Assembly (NCBI GenBank): GCA_050954505.1
Contig: JBPBPY010000301.1
Coordinates: forward strand, 1-9,026
Direction: 5' to 3'
From: JAQGMO01 sp050954505
Lineage (GTDB): Bacteria > Pseudomonadota > Gammaproteobacteria > Burkholderiales > Burkholderiaceae_D
DNA length: 9,026 bases
Shown piece after piece: positions 1 through 6,495 of this stretch; position 1 is the first letter of the stretch; the number at the start of each line of letters is the position of its first letter. A program made the position numbers and the translations under genes. The notes beneath the pieces were generated by a model. That model had not been told where the DNA came from. It made no database searches and saw nothing but the letters and a program-made list of their open reading frames with translations.

Positions 1-1
1 C

Positions 2-655
2 TGGACGCAAAGCTGGGTCGACGCCGCCCTGCCCAAGCTCAAGTCCAACGGCAGCCTGTATATTTTCCTCACCTGGCGCTATTCGCCCGAGATCTTCGTC
101 ATGCTCAAGCAGCGCCTGACCATGATCAATGAAATTGTCTGGGACCGGCGGGTGCCGTCGATGGGCGGCAGCGTGCGGCGCTATTCCTCGGTCCACGACA
201 CCATCGGTTTTTTTGCCAAGGCCCGCGACTATCACTTCGACCTCGACGCTATCCGCGTGCCCTATGACGAACCGACCAAGAAAGCCCGTTCGCGCTCGAT
301 CTTTGCCGGCGCCAAGTGGCTGGAACTGGGCCATAATCCCAAGGATGTCTGGAGCGTCTCGCGGCTGCACCGCGAACATCGCGAGCGCGCCGACCACCCG
401 ACCCAGAAACCGCTGGAGATCATCGAGCGCATGATCAAGGCATCGTGTCCGCCCGGCGGCGTGGTACTCGACCCGTTCATGGGCAGCGGCACCACGGCCG
501 TGGCGGCGCGCCGCTGCGGGCGTGACTTTGTCGGCTTTGAACTCAACAGCGAATACTGCAAGATGATTCGCCAGCGGCTGGCAGCGCCCGAAAATGCGCC
601 GCTGGTCCTGGCCGTTGAACCAGCAACTGATATGACGGAACTCCCATGTCCCTAG
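2..655 (+). CDS. DNA methyltransferase, beta-type N6-adenine/N4-cytosine, 3' part only (YhdJ-like)
   Basis: Partial gene cut by the left edge; the frame is open from base 2, giving 217 visible residues. The visible part has HPTQKP at 395-412 and the S-adenosylmethionine-binding motif DPFMGSGTT at 470-496, followed by an aromatic/acidic strand (GFELNSEYCKMI). With the SAM motif at the C-terminal end, the catalytic DPPY motif should lie upstream, off the edge, as in the beta class of amino-methyltransferases (CcrM, YhdJ). From memory the stretch from the YHFDLDAI segment to NSEYCKM matches E. coli YhdJ (about 294 residues), so roughly 75 residues would be missing. It would methylate adenine or cytosine in double-stranded DNA. 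No restriction partner is visible, so it may be an orphan. The stop overlaps the hisC ATG by 10 bp, suggesting co-transcription. Class call is firm; target base and YhdJ orthology are inference. Confidence 0.88.
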   Translation, partial: WTQSWVDAALPKLKSNGSLYIFLTWRYSPEIFVMLKQRLTMINEIVWDRRVPSMGGSVRRYSSVHDTIGFFAKARDYHFDLDAIRVPYDEPTKKARSRSIFAGAKWLELGHNPKDVWSVSRLHREHRERADHPTQKPLEIIERMIKASCPPGGVVLDPFMGSGTTAVAARRCGRDFVGFELNSEYCKMIRQRLAAPENAPLVLAVEPATDMTELPCP

Positions 656-1812
656 ACCAACTCTCTGCCAGCTCCACTTCATCGGCCATCGCCAACCTGT
701 CGCGCGACGAGCTCGCCGCCAGCACCGCAGTGCTGGTGGAGTCCATCATCCGCACCGACGTGCGCGCACTGGCTGCGTATCACGTGCCTGATGCCGCCGG
801 CCTGGTCAAGCTCGATGCCATGGAAAACCCGTACTCGCTGCCCGAGGCACTGCGCCAGCAGCTTGGCCAGGTGCTGGCTGACGTGGCGATGAACCGCTAT
901 CCGGTGCCGTCCTATAACGTGCTCAAGCAAAAGATCTGCGAACGCCTGGGCGTGCCGGCCGGCTACGATGTGGTGCTGGGCAACGGCTCCGACGAACTCA
1001 TCGCCATGGTCTCGGTGGCCTGCGCCCGGCCAGGCGCCAAGGTGCTGGCACCCGTGCCGGGCTTTGTCATGTATGCCATGTCGGCCCAGTTCGCCGGCCT
1101 GGAATTTGTCGGCGTGCCGCTGAAGGAGGATTTTTCACTTGACATGCCGGCCATGCTCGCTGCCATCGAAAGCCGGCAGCCGGCCATTACCTACCTGGCC
1201 TATCCAAACAGCCCGACCGGCAACCTGTTCTCGGTGGCCGACATCGAAGACATTTTGCTGGCGGTGGGCGACAGCGGCATGGTCATCCTTGACGAAGCCT
1301 ACCAGCCATTTGCCCAGGCCAGCTTCATGCCGCGCCTGCCGGAGTTTGCCAACCTGGTCGTCATGCGCACGGTCTCGAAACTCGGCCTGGCCGGCATTCG
1401 CCTGGGCTACATGGCGGCGCAACCGGCCTTGCTGGCCGAGTTCGAAAAAGTACGCCCGCCCTACAACATCAATGTGTTGACCGAGGCGGCTGCATCCTTC
1501 ATGCTCGACCATGTTGCTATACTGGACGCCCAGGCAGCCGAATTGCGCCTGGAACGCGAGCGTCTGACAGGGGCACTGGCTGCCATCGACGGCATTTCCG
1601 TCTACCCGTCGGCGGCGAATTTCCTCCTGATTCGGGTCACCAGGCCGGGCCTGGATGGCGCTGCGGTTTTTGCAGGGTTGCTTGAACGTAAGGTATTGAT
1701 CAAAAATGTCGGTAAAATGCATAGGCTGCTGGAAAACTGCCTGCGCATCACGGTCAGCACGCCGGCTGAAAATGCCGCATTTCTGGACGCATTGAAGGCG
1801 ACCCTGGCCTAG
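646..1812 (+). CDS. hisC: Histidinol-phosphate aminotransferase HisC
   Basis: PLP-dependent class I/II aminotransferase converting imidazole-acetol phosphate plus glutamate to histidinol phosphate and 2-oxoglutarate, in the cytosol. Seen: LDAMENPY near residue 60, the NGSDELI cofactor-phosphate loop, YPNSPTGN, D216-E217-A218-Y219 (Asp for the PLP ring nitrogen), and the Schiff-base lysine K245 in TVSKLGLAGIRLGY. At 388 residues it is longer than the usual 350-370, because about 35 Ser/Ala-rich residues precede the conserved VRALAAYHV start of the fold. GTG at 730 or 736 is a possible shorter start, but the ATG at 646 overlaps the upstream stop and has a weak GGAA at 637-640, so I keep it. It is followed by 156 bp before hisB, unlike the tight spacing further down. 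Confidence 0.96.
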   Translation: MSLDQLSASSTSSAIANLSRDELAASTAVLVESIIRTDVRALAAYHVPDAAGLVKLDAMENPYSLPEALRQQLGQVLADVAMNRYPVPSYNVLKQKICERLGVPAGYDVVLGNGSDELIAMVSVACARPGAKVLAPVPGFVMYAMSAQFAGLEFVGVPLKEDFSLDMPAMLAAIESRQPAITYLAYPNSPTGNLFSVADIEDILLAVGDSGMVILDEAYQPFAQASFMPRLPEFANLVVMRTVSKLGLAGIRLGYMAAQPALLAEFEKVRPPYNINVLTEAAASFMLDHVAILDAQAAELRLERERLTGALAAIDGISVYPSAANFLLIRVTRPGLDGAAVFAGLLERKVLIKNVGKMHRLLENCLRITVSTPAENAAFLDALKATLA

Positions 1813-1968
1813 TGTGGCCAAGGGAAGCAGCAAACACACAGGAAGTACACAGCAGAGAATCATCAGAGAACCAGCAAACCGACAGCACAACCTCGGCAAT
1901 CCATCAACGAACCGGCATCGAGCCTTGCCGGGTTTCACCGAGCCACACACTTTGTTTTCCACACTTAT
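1813..1968 (+). other. hisC-hisB spacer, T-poor and A/C-rich
   Basis: This spacer is long for the operon. From about 1825 to 1915 it is strikingly poor in T and rich in A and C on the + strand, so the RNA would be largely unstructured. It then contains CCGGCA (1912-1917) and TGCCGG (1926-1931), a 6-bp inverted repeat with an 8-base loop, not followed by a T run. No Shine-Dalgarno sequence is evident before the hisB ATG at 1969. I see no convincing gene here; the GTG-started frame from 1814 only runs into hisB out of frame. It might act as an untranslated leader, a Rho-loading region or an internal promoter region, but none of these is shown by the sequence. Confidence 0.5.
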
Positions 1969-2565
1969 ATGTCCACGCCACGCACTGCCGAAGTCACCCG
2001 CAACACCAACGAGACGCAGATTCGCGTTGCCGTCAATATCGACGGCACCGGCCTGCAAAAGCTCAATACCGGGGTGCCTTTCCTGGATCACATGCTCGAC
2101 CAGATCGCCCGCCACGGCTTGATCGACCTCGACATCGAATGCCACGGCGACCTGCACATCGACGCCCACCATACGGTGGAAGATGTCGGCATCACGCTGG
2201 GGCAGGCGTTTGCCAAGGCAGTGGGCGACAAGAAGGGCTTGCGCCGCTATGGCCATGCCTACGTGCCGCTCGATGAAGCGCTCTCGCGCGTGGTGGTCGA
2301 CTTTTCCGGCCGCCCGGGCCTGGAATTCCATGTACCGTTCAAGCGCTCGATGATCGGCAGCTTCGATGTCGACCTGACTCATGAATTTTTCCAGGGCTTC
2401 GTCAATCACGCACTGGTGTCGCTGCACATCGACAACCTGCGTGGCGAAAACGCCCATCATCAATGCGAAACCGTCTTCAAGGCGTTTGGCCGCGCCTTGC
2501 GCATGGCCATGGAACTCGATGCCCGCTCGCTGGGCACCATCCCATCCACCAAGGGCAGCCTGTAG
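1969..2565 (+). CDS. hisB: Imidazoleglycerol-phosphate dehydratase HisB (single-domain)
   Basis: Dehydrates imidazole glycerol phosphate to imidazole acetol phosphate, the HisC substrate. The 198 residues cover only the dehydratase domain. The N-terminal phosphatase half found in enterobacterial HisB is absent, so histidinol-phosphate phosphatase must be encoded elsewhere. The two related half-repeats with their metal-binding histidine clusters are visible: FLDHMLDQIARHG (H41) and DAHHTVEDVG (H67, H68, E71), then GENAHHQCE (H163, H164) in the second half. The ATG at 1969 is the start that gives normal family length; there is no clear ribosome binding site in front of it. hisH begins 9 bp after the stop. 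Confidence 0.97.
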   Translation: MSTPRTAEVTRNTNETQIRVAVNIDGTGLQKLNTGVPFLDHMLDQIARHGLIDLDIECHGDLHIDAHHTVEDVGITLGQAFAKAVGDKKGLRRYGHAYVPLDEALSRVVVDFSGRPGLEFHVPFKRSMIGSFDVDLTHEFFQGFVNHALVSLHIDNLRGENAHHQCETVFKAFGRALRMAMELDARSLGTIPSTKGSL

Positions 2566-2574
2566 GAACAGACG

Positions 2575-3213
2575 ATGAACAAGATCGTGGTGGTGGATTA
2601 CGGCATGGGCAACCTGCGCTCGGTGGCGCAGGCCCTGCGCCATGTGGCGCCGCAGGCCGAAGTGCTGGTCTCCGGCGAGGTGGCCGATTTGAAAAGCGCC
2701 GACCGCATCGTGCTGCCGGGGCAGGGCGCCATGCCCGACTGCATGCGTTCGCTGCGTGAGTCCGGGTTGCAGGAAGCCTTGCTCGAAGCCGCGCGCAGCA
2801 AGCCGCTGTTCGGTGTCTGCGTGGGTGAGCAAATGCTGTTCGACTGGAGCGACGAAGGCGGCACGCCAGGGCTGGGCCTGTTGCCCGGCCGGGTGGTGCG
2901 TTTCGAACTCGGCGACCGCCTGCAGGAAGACGGTTCGCGCTTCAAGGTGCCGCAAATGGGCTGGAACCGCGTGCGCCAGGCGGTAGCGCATCCCATGTGG
3001 CAGGGCATCGGCGACGACAGTTATTTTTATTTCGTTCACAGCTATCATGCCGCGCCCGAAGACCAGACCCACACGCTGGGCCTGACCGACTACGGCAGCC
3101 CGTTTGCCTGCGCCGTTGGCCGCGAAAACATCTTTGCCACCCAGTTCCACCCTGAAAAAAGTGCCAGCGCCGGCTTGCAGCTGTACCGCAATTTCGTCGA
3201 CTGGAAACCTTGA
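2575..3213 (+). CDS. hisH: Imidazole glycerol phosphate synthase, glutamine amidotransferase subunit HisH
   Basis: Class I (triad) glutaminase that hydrolyses glutamine and channels ammonia to its partner HisF, encoded two genes downstream. The start VVVDYGMGNLRSV is typical of the family. The catalytic triad is visible: nucleophile C82 in GVCVGEQML, and H192 and E194 in TQFHPEKS. The oxyanion strand PGQGAMPDCM has Gln where many family members have Gly-Val/Ala, a modest variation. At 212 residues the length is normal. AGGAA at 2564-2568, formed partly from the hisB stop, sits 6 bases before the ATG and supports this start. A 76-bp spacer with an 11-bp direct repeat separates it from hisA. 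Confidence 0.97.
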   Translation: MNKIVVVDYGMGNLRSVAQALRHVAPQAEVLVSGEVADLKSADRIVLPGQGAMPDCMRSLRESGLQEALLEAARSKPLFGVCVGEQMLFDWSDEGGTPGLGLLPGRVVRFELGDRLQEDGSRFKVPQMGWNRVRQAVAHPMWQGIGDDSYFYFVHSYHAAPEDQTHTLGLTDYGSPFACAVGRENIFATQFHPEKSASAGLQLYRNFVDWKP

Positions 3214-3237
3214 GTTTTCCTGACGCACATTGTCTTT

Positions 3238-3262
3238 CGCCACCCCTTTTGCGCCACCCCTT
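3238..3262 (+). repeat. 11-bp direct repeat in hisH-hisA spacer
   Basis: CGCCACCCCTT occurs at 3238-3248 and again at 3252-3262, giving a 14-bp period. It lies in the 76-bp pyrimidine-rich, G-poor spacer between hisH and hisA (3214-3289). This may be a small slippage duplication; no function can be read from it. Confidence 0.6.
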
Positions 3263-3289
3263 CAACCAACTCGAGCCTCTACCGTAGCC

Positions 3290-4102
3290 ATGCTGCTTAT
3301 ACCTGCCATCGATCTGAAAGACGGTCACTGCGTACGCCTGAAACAGGGCGACATGGATCAAGTCACCGTGTTCTCCGAAGACCCTGCCGAAATGGCACGC
3401 CACTGGCTGACCCAGGGCGCGCGCCGTCTGCACCTGGTCGACCTCAATGGTGCCTTTGCCGGCAAGCCGAAAAATGAAGCGGCGGTCAAGGCCATCATCC
3501 GCGCGGTGCGCGAGTTCGCCATCGCCAACAATGTCGATGAAATCCCGGTCCAGCTTGGTGGCGGCATCCGCGACCTCGACACCATCGAACGTTATCTCGA
3601 TGGCGGCCTGGGCTACATCATCATCGGCACCGCGGCGGTGAAGAACCCCGGTTTCCTCCATGACGCCTGCAGCGCCTTCCCGGGACAGATCATCGTCGGA
3701 CTCGACGCCCGCGACGGCAAGGTGGCAACCGATGGCTGGAGCAAGCTCTCCGGCCATGAAGTCATCGACCTGGCCAAGAAGTTCGAAGACTATGGCTGCG
3801 AATCGATCATCTACACCGACATCGGCCGCGACGGCATGATGGGCGGCATCAATATCGAAGCCACCGTCAAGCTGGCGCAGAGCATGACCATCCCCGTGAT
3901 CGCTTCCGGCGGCCTGCATGGCATTGCCGACGTCGAAGCACTGTGCGCGGTGCAGGACGAAGGCATCGAAGGCGTCATTTGCGGACGCTCCATCTATGAA
4001 GGCACACTCGACCTGCGCAGCGCCCAGCAGCGCGCCGACGCCTTGTCGGGCGAACTCGACGGTGATGGCGACAGCGCCGAAAGCGAAACCGATCCATCAT
4101 GA
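3290..4102 (+). CDS. hisA: ProFAR isomerase HisA
   Basis: 1-(5-phosphoribosyl)-5-[(5-phosphoribosylamino)methylideneamino]imidazole-4-carboxamide isomerase. This (beta/alpha)8 barrel performs the Amadori rearrangement between the HisI and HisH/HisF steps. The catalytic acids are visible: D8 in LLIPAIDLKDG and D139 in GLDARDGKVATDGW. Phosphate-binding GGGIRD and ASGGLHG are also present, as is the paired C-terminal phosphate loop ICGRSIYEG. I start at ATG 3290, which puts MLLIPAIDL at the N-terminus; the longer frame from TTG 3230 adds 20 residues of no family character. No strong ribosome binding site is seen. The protein is 270 residues, some 20 more than usual, because of an acidic tail (DGDGDSAESETDPS). 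Its stop overlaps hisF by 4 bp (ATGA). Confidence 0.96.
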   Translation: MLLIPAIDLKDGHCVRLKQGDMDQVTVFSEDPAEMARHWLTQGARRLHLVDLNGAFAGKPKNEAAVKAIIRAVREFAIANNVDEIPVQLGGGIRDLDTIERYLDGGLGYIIIGTAAVKNPGFLHDACSAFPGQIIVGLDARDGKVATDGWSKLSGHEVIDLAKKFEDYGCESIIYTDIGRDGMMGGINIEATVKLAQSMTIPVIASGGLHGIADVEALCAVQDEGIEGVICGRSIYEGTLDLRSAQQRADALSGELDGDGDSAESETDPS

Positions 4103-4863
4103 GCCTGGCAAAACGCATCATCCCTTGTCTTGACGTGGCCGGCGGGCGCGTCGTCAAGGGCGTCAATTTCGTCGAGCTGCGCGACGCCGGCGACCCGGTC
4201 GAGATCGCCTACCGCTACGACCAGCAGGGTGCCGATGAAATCACCTTCCTCGACATCACCGCTTCGAGCGACGAGCGCGATTTGATCCTGCCGATCATCG
4301 AAGCGGTGGCCTCGCAGGTCTTCATTCCGCTGACCGTTGGCGGTGGCGTGCGGGTGGTCGAAGACGTGCGCCGGCTGCTCAATGCCGGTGCCGACAAGGT
4401 CAGCATCAACACCTCGGCGATCACCAATCCGCAGCTGGTGCTCGACGCGGCAAAGAAATACGGTTCGCAATGCATCGTCGTGGCCATCGACGCCAAGCGC
4501 GGTGATGATGGCCGCTGGCAGGTGTATACCCACGGCGGACGGCGCACCACGGGACTCGACGCAGTCGAATGGGCGCAAAAGATGGCCAGCTACGGCGCCG
4601 GTGAAATCCTGCTCACCAGCATGGACCGTGACGGCACCAAGTCCGGTTTCGACCTGGCGCTGACCTGCGCGGTCTCCGACGCCATCAGCATTCCAGTCAT
4701 CGCCTCCGGTGGCGTGGGTGGTTTGCAAGACCTGGCCGATGGCATCAAGCTCGGCCACGCCGATGCGGTGCTGGCGGCCAGCATTTTCCATTATGGGCAA
4801 CATACCGTGCAGGAAGCAAAACGCTTCATGGCGGCGCAACAAATACCGGTGAGGCTGGCATGA
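4099..4863 (+). CDS. hisF: Imidazole glycerol phosphate synthase, cyclase subunit HisF
   Basis: (beta/alpha)8-barrel partner of HisH. It uses ammonia from HisH and the HisA product PRFAR to make imidazole glycerol phosphate and AICAR. The catalytic aspartates are D12 in RIIPCLDVAGGRVVKG and D131 in VVAIDAKRG, matching D11 and D130 of the Thermotoga enzyme with a one-residue shift. GGGVRVVED and ASGGVGG phosphate-binding loops and FLDITAS are present. At 254 residues it has normal length. It overlaps hisA by ATGA at its start and hisI by ATGA at its end, and lacks a clear ribosome binding site of its own, so translational coupling to hisA is likely. Confidence 0.97.
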   Translation: MSLAKRIIPCLDVAGGRVVKGVNFVELRDAGDPVEIAYRYDQQGADEITFLDITASSDERDLILPIIEAVASQVFIPLTVGGGVRVVEDVRRLLNAGADKVSINTSAITNPQLVLDAAKKYGSQCIVVAIDAKRGDDGRWQVYTHGGRRTTGLDAVEWAQKMASYGAGEILLTSMDRDGTKSGFDLALTCAVSDAISIPVIASGGVGGLQDLADGIKLGHADAVLAASIFHYGQHTVQEAKRFMAAQQIPVRLA

Positions 4864-5270
4864 GCGTCAAGGCTAAATGGCTCAACAAGGTCAAATGGAA
4901 TGAACATGGGCTGGTTCCGGTCATCGCCCAGGAAGCCGTATCGAACGATGTCTTGATGTTCGCCTGGATGAACCGCGACGCGCTGGCGCGCACGGTGGAA
5001 ACCGGCGAGGCCGTCTACTGGAGCCGCTCGCGCAAGAAGCTCTGGCACAAGGGCGAGGAGTCGGGCCATATCCAGAAGGTGCAGGAAATCCGTCTGGACT
5101 GCGACGAGGACGTCGTGCTGCTGAAGGTCGTGCAGGTCGACAGCATTGCCTGCCACACAGGCCGGCACTCGTGCTTTTTCCAGAAATTCGAAGGCACGGC
5201 CGCGCAGGGCGAATGGCTCAGCGTCGATCCGGTGCTGCAGGAACCCGAAACCGGGCAGGGGGCATCATGA
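4860..5270 (+). CDS. hisI: Phosphoribosyl-AMP cyclohydrolase HisI
   Basis: Opens the purine ring of phosphoribosyl-AMP to give ProFAR, a zinc- and magnesium-dependent step. It is the stand-alone cyclohydrolase (136 residues), not the HisIE fusion of enterobacteria. Visible family signatures are MFAWMNRDAL, YWSRSRKKLWHKGEESGH, the metal-binding acids D80, D82 and D84 around C81 in RLDCDEDV, and C98 and C105 in ACHTGRHSCFF, which with C81 make the zinc ligands. The ATG lies inside the hisF stop (ATGA), with GAGG at 4851-4854 five bases upstream. The stop overlaps hisE by 4 bp. Confidence 0.97.
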   Translation: MSVKAKWLNKVKWNEHGLVPVIAQEAVSNDVLMFAWMNRDALARTVETGEAVYWSRSRKKLWHKGEESGHIQKVQEIRLDCDEDVVLLKVVQVDSIACHTGRHSCFFQKFEGTAAQGEWLSVDPVLQEPETGQGAS

Positions 5271-5635
5271 GCGACACCTTGACGCGCCTGGCGCGCATCA
5301 TTGAATCACGCAAGCCGACCAATGGCGGCGACCCGGCCACGTCGTATGTCTCGCGCCTGTTTGAAAAGGGCGACGATGCAATCCTGAAGAAAATCGGCGA
5401 AGAAGCGACCGAATCGGTGATGGCGGCCAAGGATGCGCGCGCCGACGGCGACACCAGCAAGGTGGTGTATGAATGCGCCGACCTGTGGTTTCACTCGCTG
5501 ATCATGCTGGCGCAATTCAATCTCACGCCGGAAGATGTACTGCAAGAGCTGGCACGCCGCGAAGGCATGTCCGGCATCGAAGAAAAAGCCAACCGCAAGC
5601 TGGCTGCGCGCGAGCAGGATGAACACAGGGGTTGA
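5267..5635 (+). CDS. hisE: Phosphoribosyl-ATP pyrophosphatase HisE
   Basis: Hydrolyses phosphoribosyl-ATP to phosphoribosyl-AMP and pyrophosphate, the second step of histidine synthesis. It belongs to the all-alpha MazG-like NTP pyrophosphohydrolases. The protein has 122 residues. The metal-binding helices are visible as KKIGEEATESVMAAK (E45, E46, E49) and VVYECADLWFHSLIML (E69, D72). I start at ATG 5267, which overlaps the hisI stop and is preceded by a strong AGGGGG at 5257-5262; the open frame upstream is inside hisI. It is the last his gene in the window. The 89 bases between its stop and the HIT gene contain an inverted repeat and a possible tiny ORF. Confidence 0.96.
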   Translation: MSDTLTRLARIIESRKPTNGGDPATSYVSRLFEKGDDAILKKIGEEATESVMAAKDARADGDTSKVVYECADLWFHSLIMLAQFNLTPEDVLQELARREGMSGIEEKANRKLAAREQDEHRG

Positions 5636-5723
5636 TCAACTGTGGGTGCAAGTGTGCGTGTACCTGCACTTGCACCTGCGCCTTCGCCTGCCCCACCGCG
5701 CGCCGGCTTTCACCGGAGACTGA
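5619..5723 (+). CDS. Possible small ORF (34 residues) between hisE and the HIT gene
   Basis: An ATG at 5619, inside the hisE end, opens a 34-codon frame that stops at 5721-5723, one base before the HIT TTG start. The product would have a strictly alternating hydrophobic/polar core (LWVQVCVYLHLHLRLRL), which looks like one amphipathic beta strand. The alternation follows from a degenerate hexamer repeat in the DNA (CACCTG-like units over 5661-5690), so it may be a by-product of repeat structure. The start has only a weak GAG four bases upstream. I do not recognise it. It may be nothing more than a spacer; its fit between the two genes is the only positive sign. Confidence 0.2.
   Translation: MNTGVDQLWVQVCVYLHLHLRLRLPHRAPAFTGD
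5645..5676 (+). repeat. Perfect 10-bp inverted repeat (hairpin) between hisE and HIT gene
   Basis: GGTGCAAGTG at 5645-5654 is exactly complementary to CACTTGCACC at 5667-5676, with a 12-base loop. One further G-U pair can extend the stem outward. No T run follows, so it is not a standard intrinsic terminator. In RNA it could mark a processing, pausing or stability point separating the his messages from the HIT-tat messages; that role is inference. Confidence 0.7.
5715..5719 (+). promoter_or_regulatory. Ribosome binding site deciding the TTG start of the HIT gene
   Basis: GGAGA at 5715-5719 lies 5 bases before TTG 5725. The TTG gives MDNCIFCKIVAGQIPS, the normal beginning of the family, whereas the longer frame from TTG 5632 has an AGGGG touching the start codon and adds a Cys-alternating low-complexity leader. 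Confidence 0.75.
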
Positions 5724-5724
5724 T

Positions 5725-6096
5725 TTGGACAACTGTATTTTCTGCAAGATCGTCGCTGGACAAATTCCATCCAGTCGCGTCTATGAGGACGACGATGTGA
5801 TCGCCTTCCACGACATCAATCCTGCCGCACCGCTGCACTTGCTGGTGGTACCCAAGGAGCATGTGGCCACGCTGGCCGACTGCAGCGGCGAGCATGCACC
5901 AATGTTGGGTAAAATGATGCTGCTCGCGCCCCGGCTGGCAAGCGAATTTGGCAGCGCCATCGAAACCGATGCAACCGGCAAGATGAGCGGCGGATTTCGC
6001 ACCGTTTTCAATGTCGGCCCAGGCGGCGGCCAGGAGGTGTACCATCTTCACTTGCACATCCTGGGCGGCGCACGCCCATGGCGTGGATTTCCCTAG
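5725..6096 (+). CDS. HIT-family (histidine triad) nucleotide-binding hydrolase, TTG start
   Basis: Histidine triad protein of the HinT branch, 123 residues, predicted to hydrolyse nucleoside phosphoramidates or related nucleotides in the cytosol. Seen: NCIFC with C4 and C7 near the N-terminus (a zinc-type pair in many members), DINPAAPLHLLVVPKEH, the NVGPGGGQEVYHLHLHILGG core, and the triad H107-x-H109-x-H111 with H109 expected to be the nucleophile. The end, ARPWRGFP, is typical. The start is TTG 5725, chosen for its ribosome binding site and family alignment. Its position between his and tat genes is conserved in Betaproteobacteria as I remember it, but no functional link to either is known to me. 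The stop codon forms part of an inverted repeat (6094-6122). Confidence 0.93.
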   Translation: MDNCIFCKIVAGQIPSSRVYEDDDVIAFHDINPAAPLHLLVVPKEHVATLADCSGEHAPMLGKMMLLAPRLASEFGSAIETDATGKMSGGFRTVFNVGPGGGQEVYHLHLHILGGARPWRGFP

Positions 6097-6122
6097 CGCG
6101 GTGCTGCGCGGATACCGCGTTA
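6094..6122 (+). repeat. Inverted repeat over the HIT stop codon
   Basis: TAGCGCGGT at 6094-6102 pairs with ACCGCGTTA at 6114-6122: eight Watson-Crick pairs and one G-U, with an 11-base loop. The TAG is the stop of the HIT gene. No T run follows, so it is at most a weak or Rho-assisted terminator, or an mRNA-stability hairpin ahead of tatA. A second small hairpin, GGACC-ACG-GGTCC (6160-6172), lies just before the tatA ribosome binding site. Confidence 0.5.
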
Positions 6123-6176
6123 GGCTGGCAAGGAATGGCGCTCAAACCGAACGAATAAGGGACCACGGGTCCGATT

Positions 6177-6180
6177 GGAG
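6177..6180 (+). promoter_or_regulatory. Ribosome binding site deciding the tatA start
   Basis: GGAG at 6177-6180 is followed by two consecutive ATG codons at 6184 and 6187. The first is only 3 bases away, the second 6 bases away, so the second is the better start and gives MGSFS, the usual N-terminus in this group. Confidence 0.65.
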
Positions 6181-6186
6181 TAAATG

Positions 6187-6420
6187 ATGGGTTCATTCAG
6201 CGTATGGCACTGGTTGATTGTGCTGGTGATCGTGATGCTGGTTTTCGGCACCAAGAAAATCGGCAACATGGGTTCCGACCTCGGTAAAGCGGTCAAGGGC
6301 TTCAAGGACGGCGTCAAGAGCGGCGAAGAAGAGAAGCCGGTGGTCCAGCCTGGACCGGCTTCGCAAGTGGCCGACAAGGGCACCATCGATGTCGAAGCGA
6401 AAGAGAAGACGCGCACTTGA
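6187..6420 (+). CDS. tatA: Sec-independent (twin-arginine) translocase subunit TatA
   Basis: Small membrane protein whose oligomers form the transient pore passing folded twin-arginine substrates across the inner membrane. The 77 residues show the full TatA plan: a short periplasmic N-terminus, a membrane helix about residues 7-20 (WHWLIVLVIVMLVF), the invariant F20-G21 hinge, a basic patch TKKIGNMGSDLGKAVKGFKDG forming the amphipathic helix, and an acidic then low-complexity tail. ATG 6184 would add one Met. It is separated by 75 bp from tatB. No convincing promoter is seen in the 90 bp upstream, so read-through from the HIT gene is plausible. Confidence 0.95.
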   Translation: MGSFSVWHWLIVLVIVMLVFGTKKIGNMGSDLGKAVKGFKDGVKSGEEEKPVVQPGPASQVADKGTIDVEAKEKTRT

Positions 6421-6495
6421 AATGGCTGGCGCCGGCTGTGAGGCAGTCCTCGTGCCCGCAGCCACCGCCTGTCATTTCCTGCGGCGCCCACGCCC

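Noticed and set aside
1912..1931. Terminator between hisC and hisB
   Set aside because: The 6-bp stem is not followed by a T run, and termination inside the his operon would be surprising.
1135..3243. 702-codon open frame on the - strand
   Set aside because: It lies antisense to hisC, hisB and hisH, which have clear catalytic motifs. Long antisense frames are expected in high-GC coding DNA, and its product is low-complexity His/Gln/Ala/Arg-rich.
3230..3289. TTG 3230 as hisA start
   Set aside because: It would add 20 Pro/Thr-rich residues before the conserved MLLIPAIDL and has no ribosome binding site.
2942..3919. 325-codon open frame on the - strand opposite hisH/hisA
   Set aside because: Antisense shadow of well-supported his genes; no recognisable motifs.
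5632..5724. TTG 5632 as HIT-gene start, giving a Cys-alternating 31-residue leader
   Set aside because: AGGGG touches the start codon with no spacing, while TTG 5725 has a well-placed GGAGA and gives the family N-terminus. The Cys pattern comes from the hexamer repeat.
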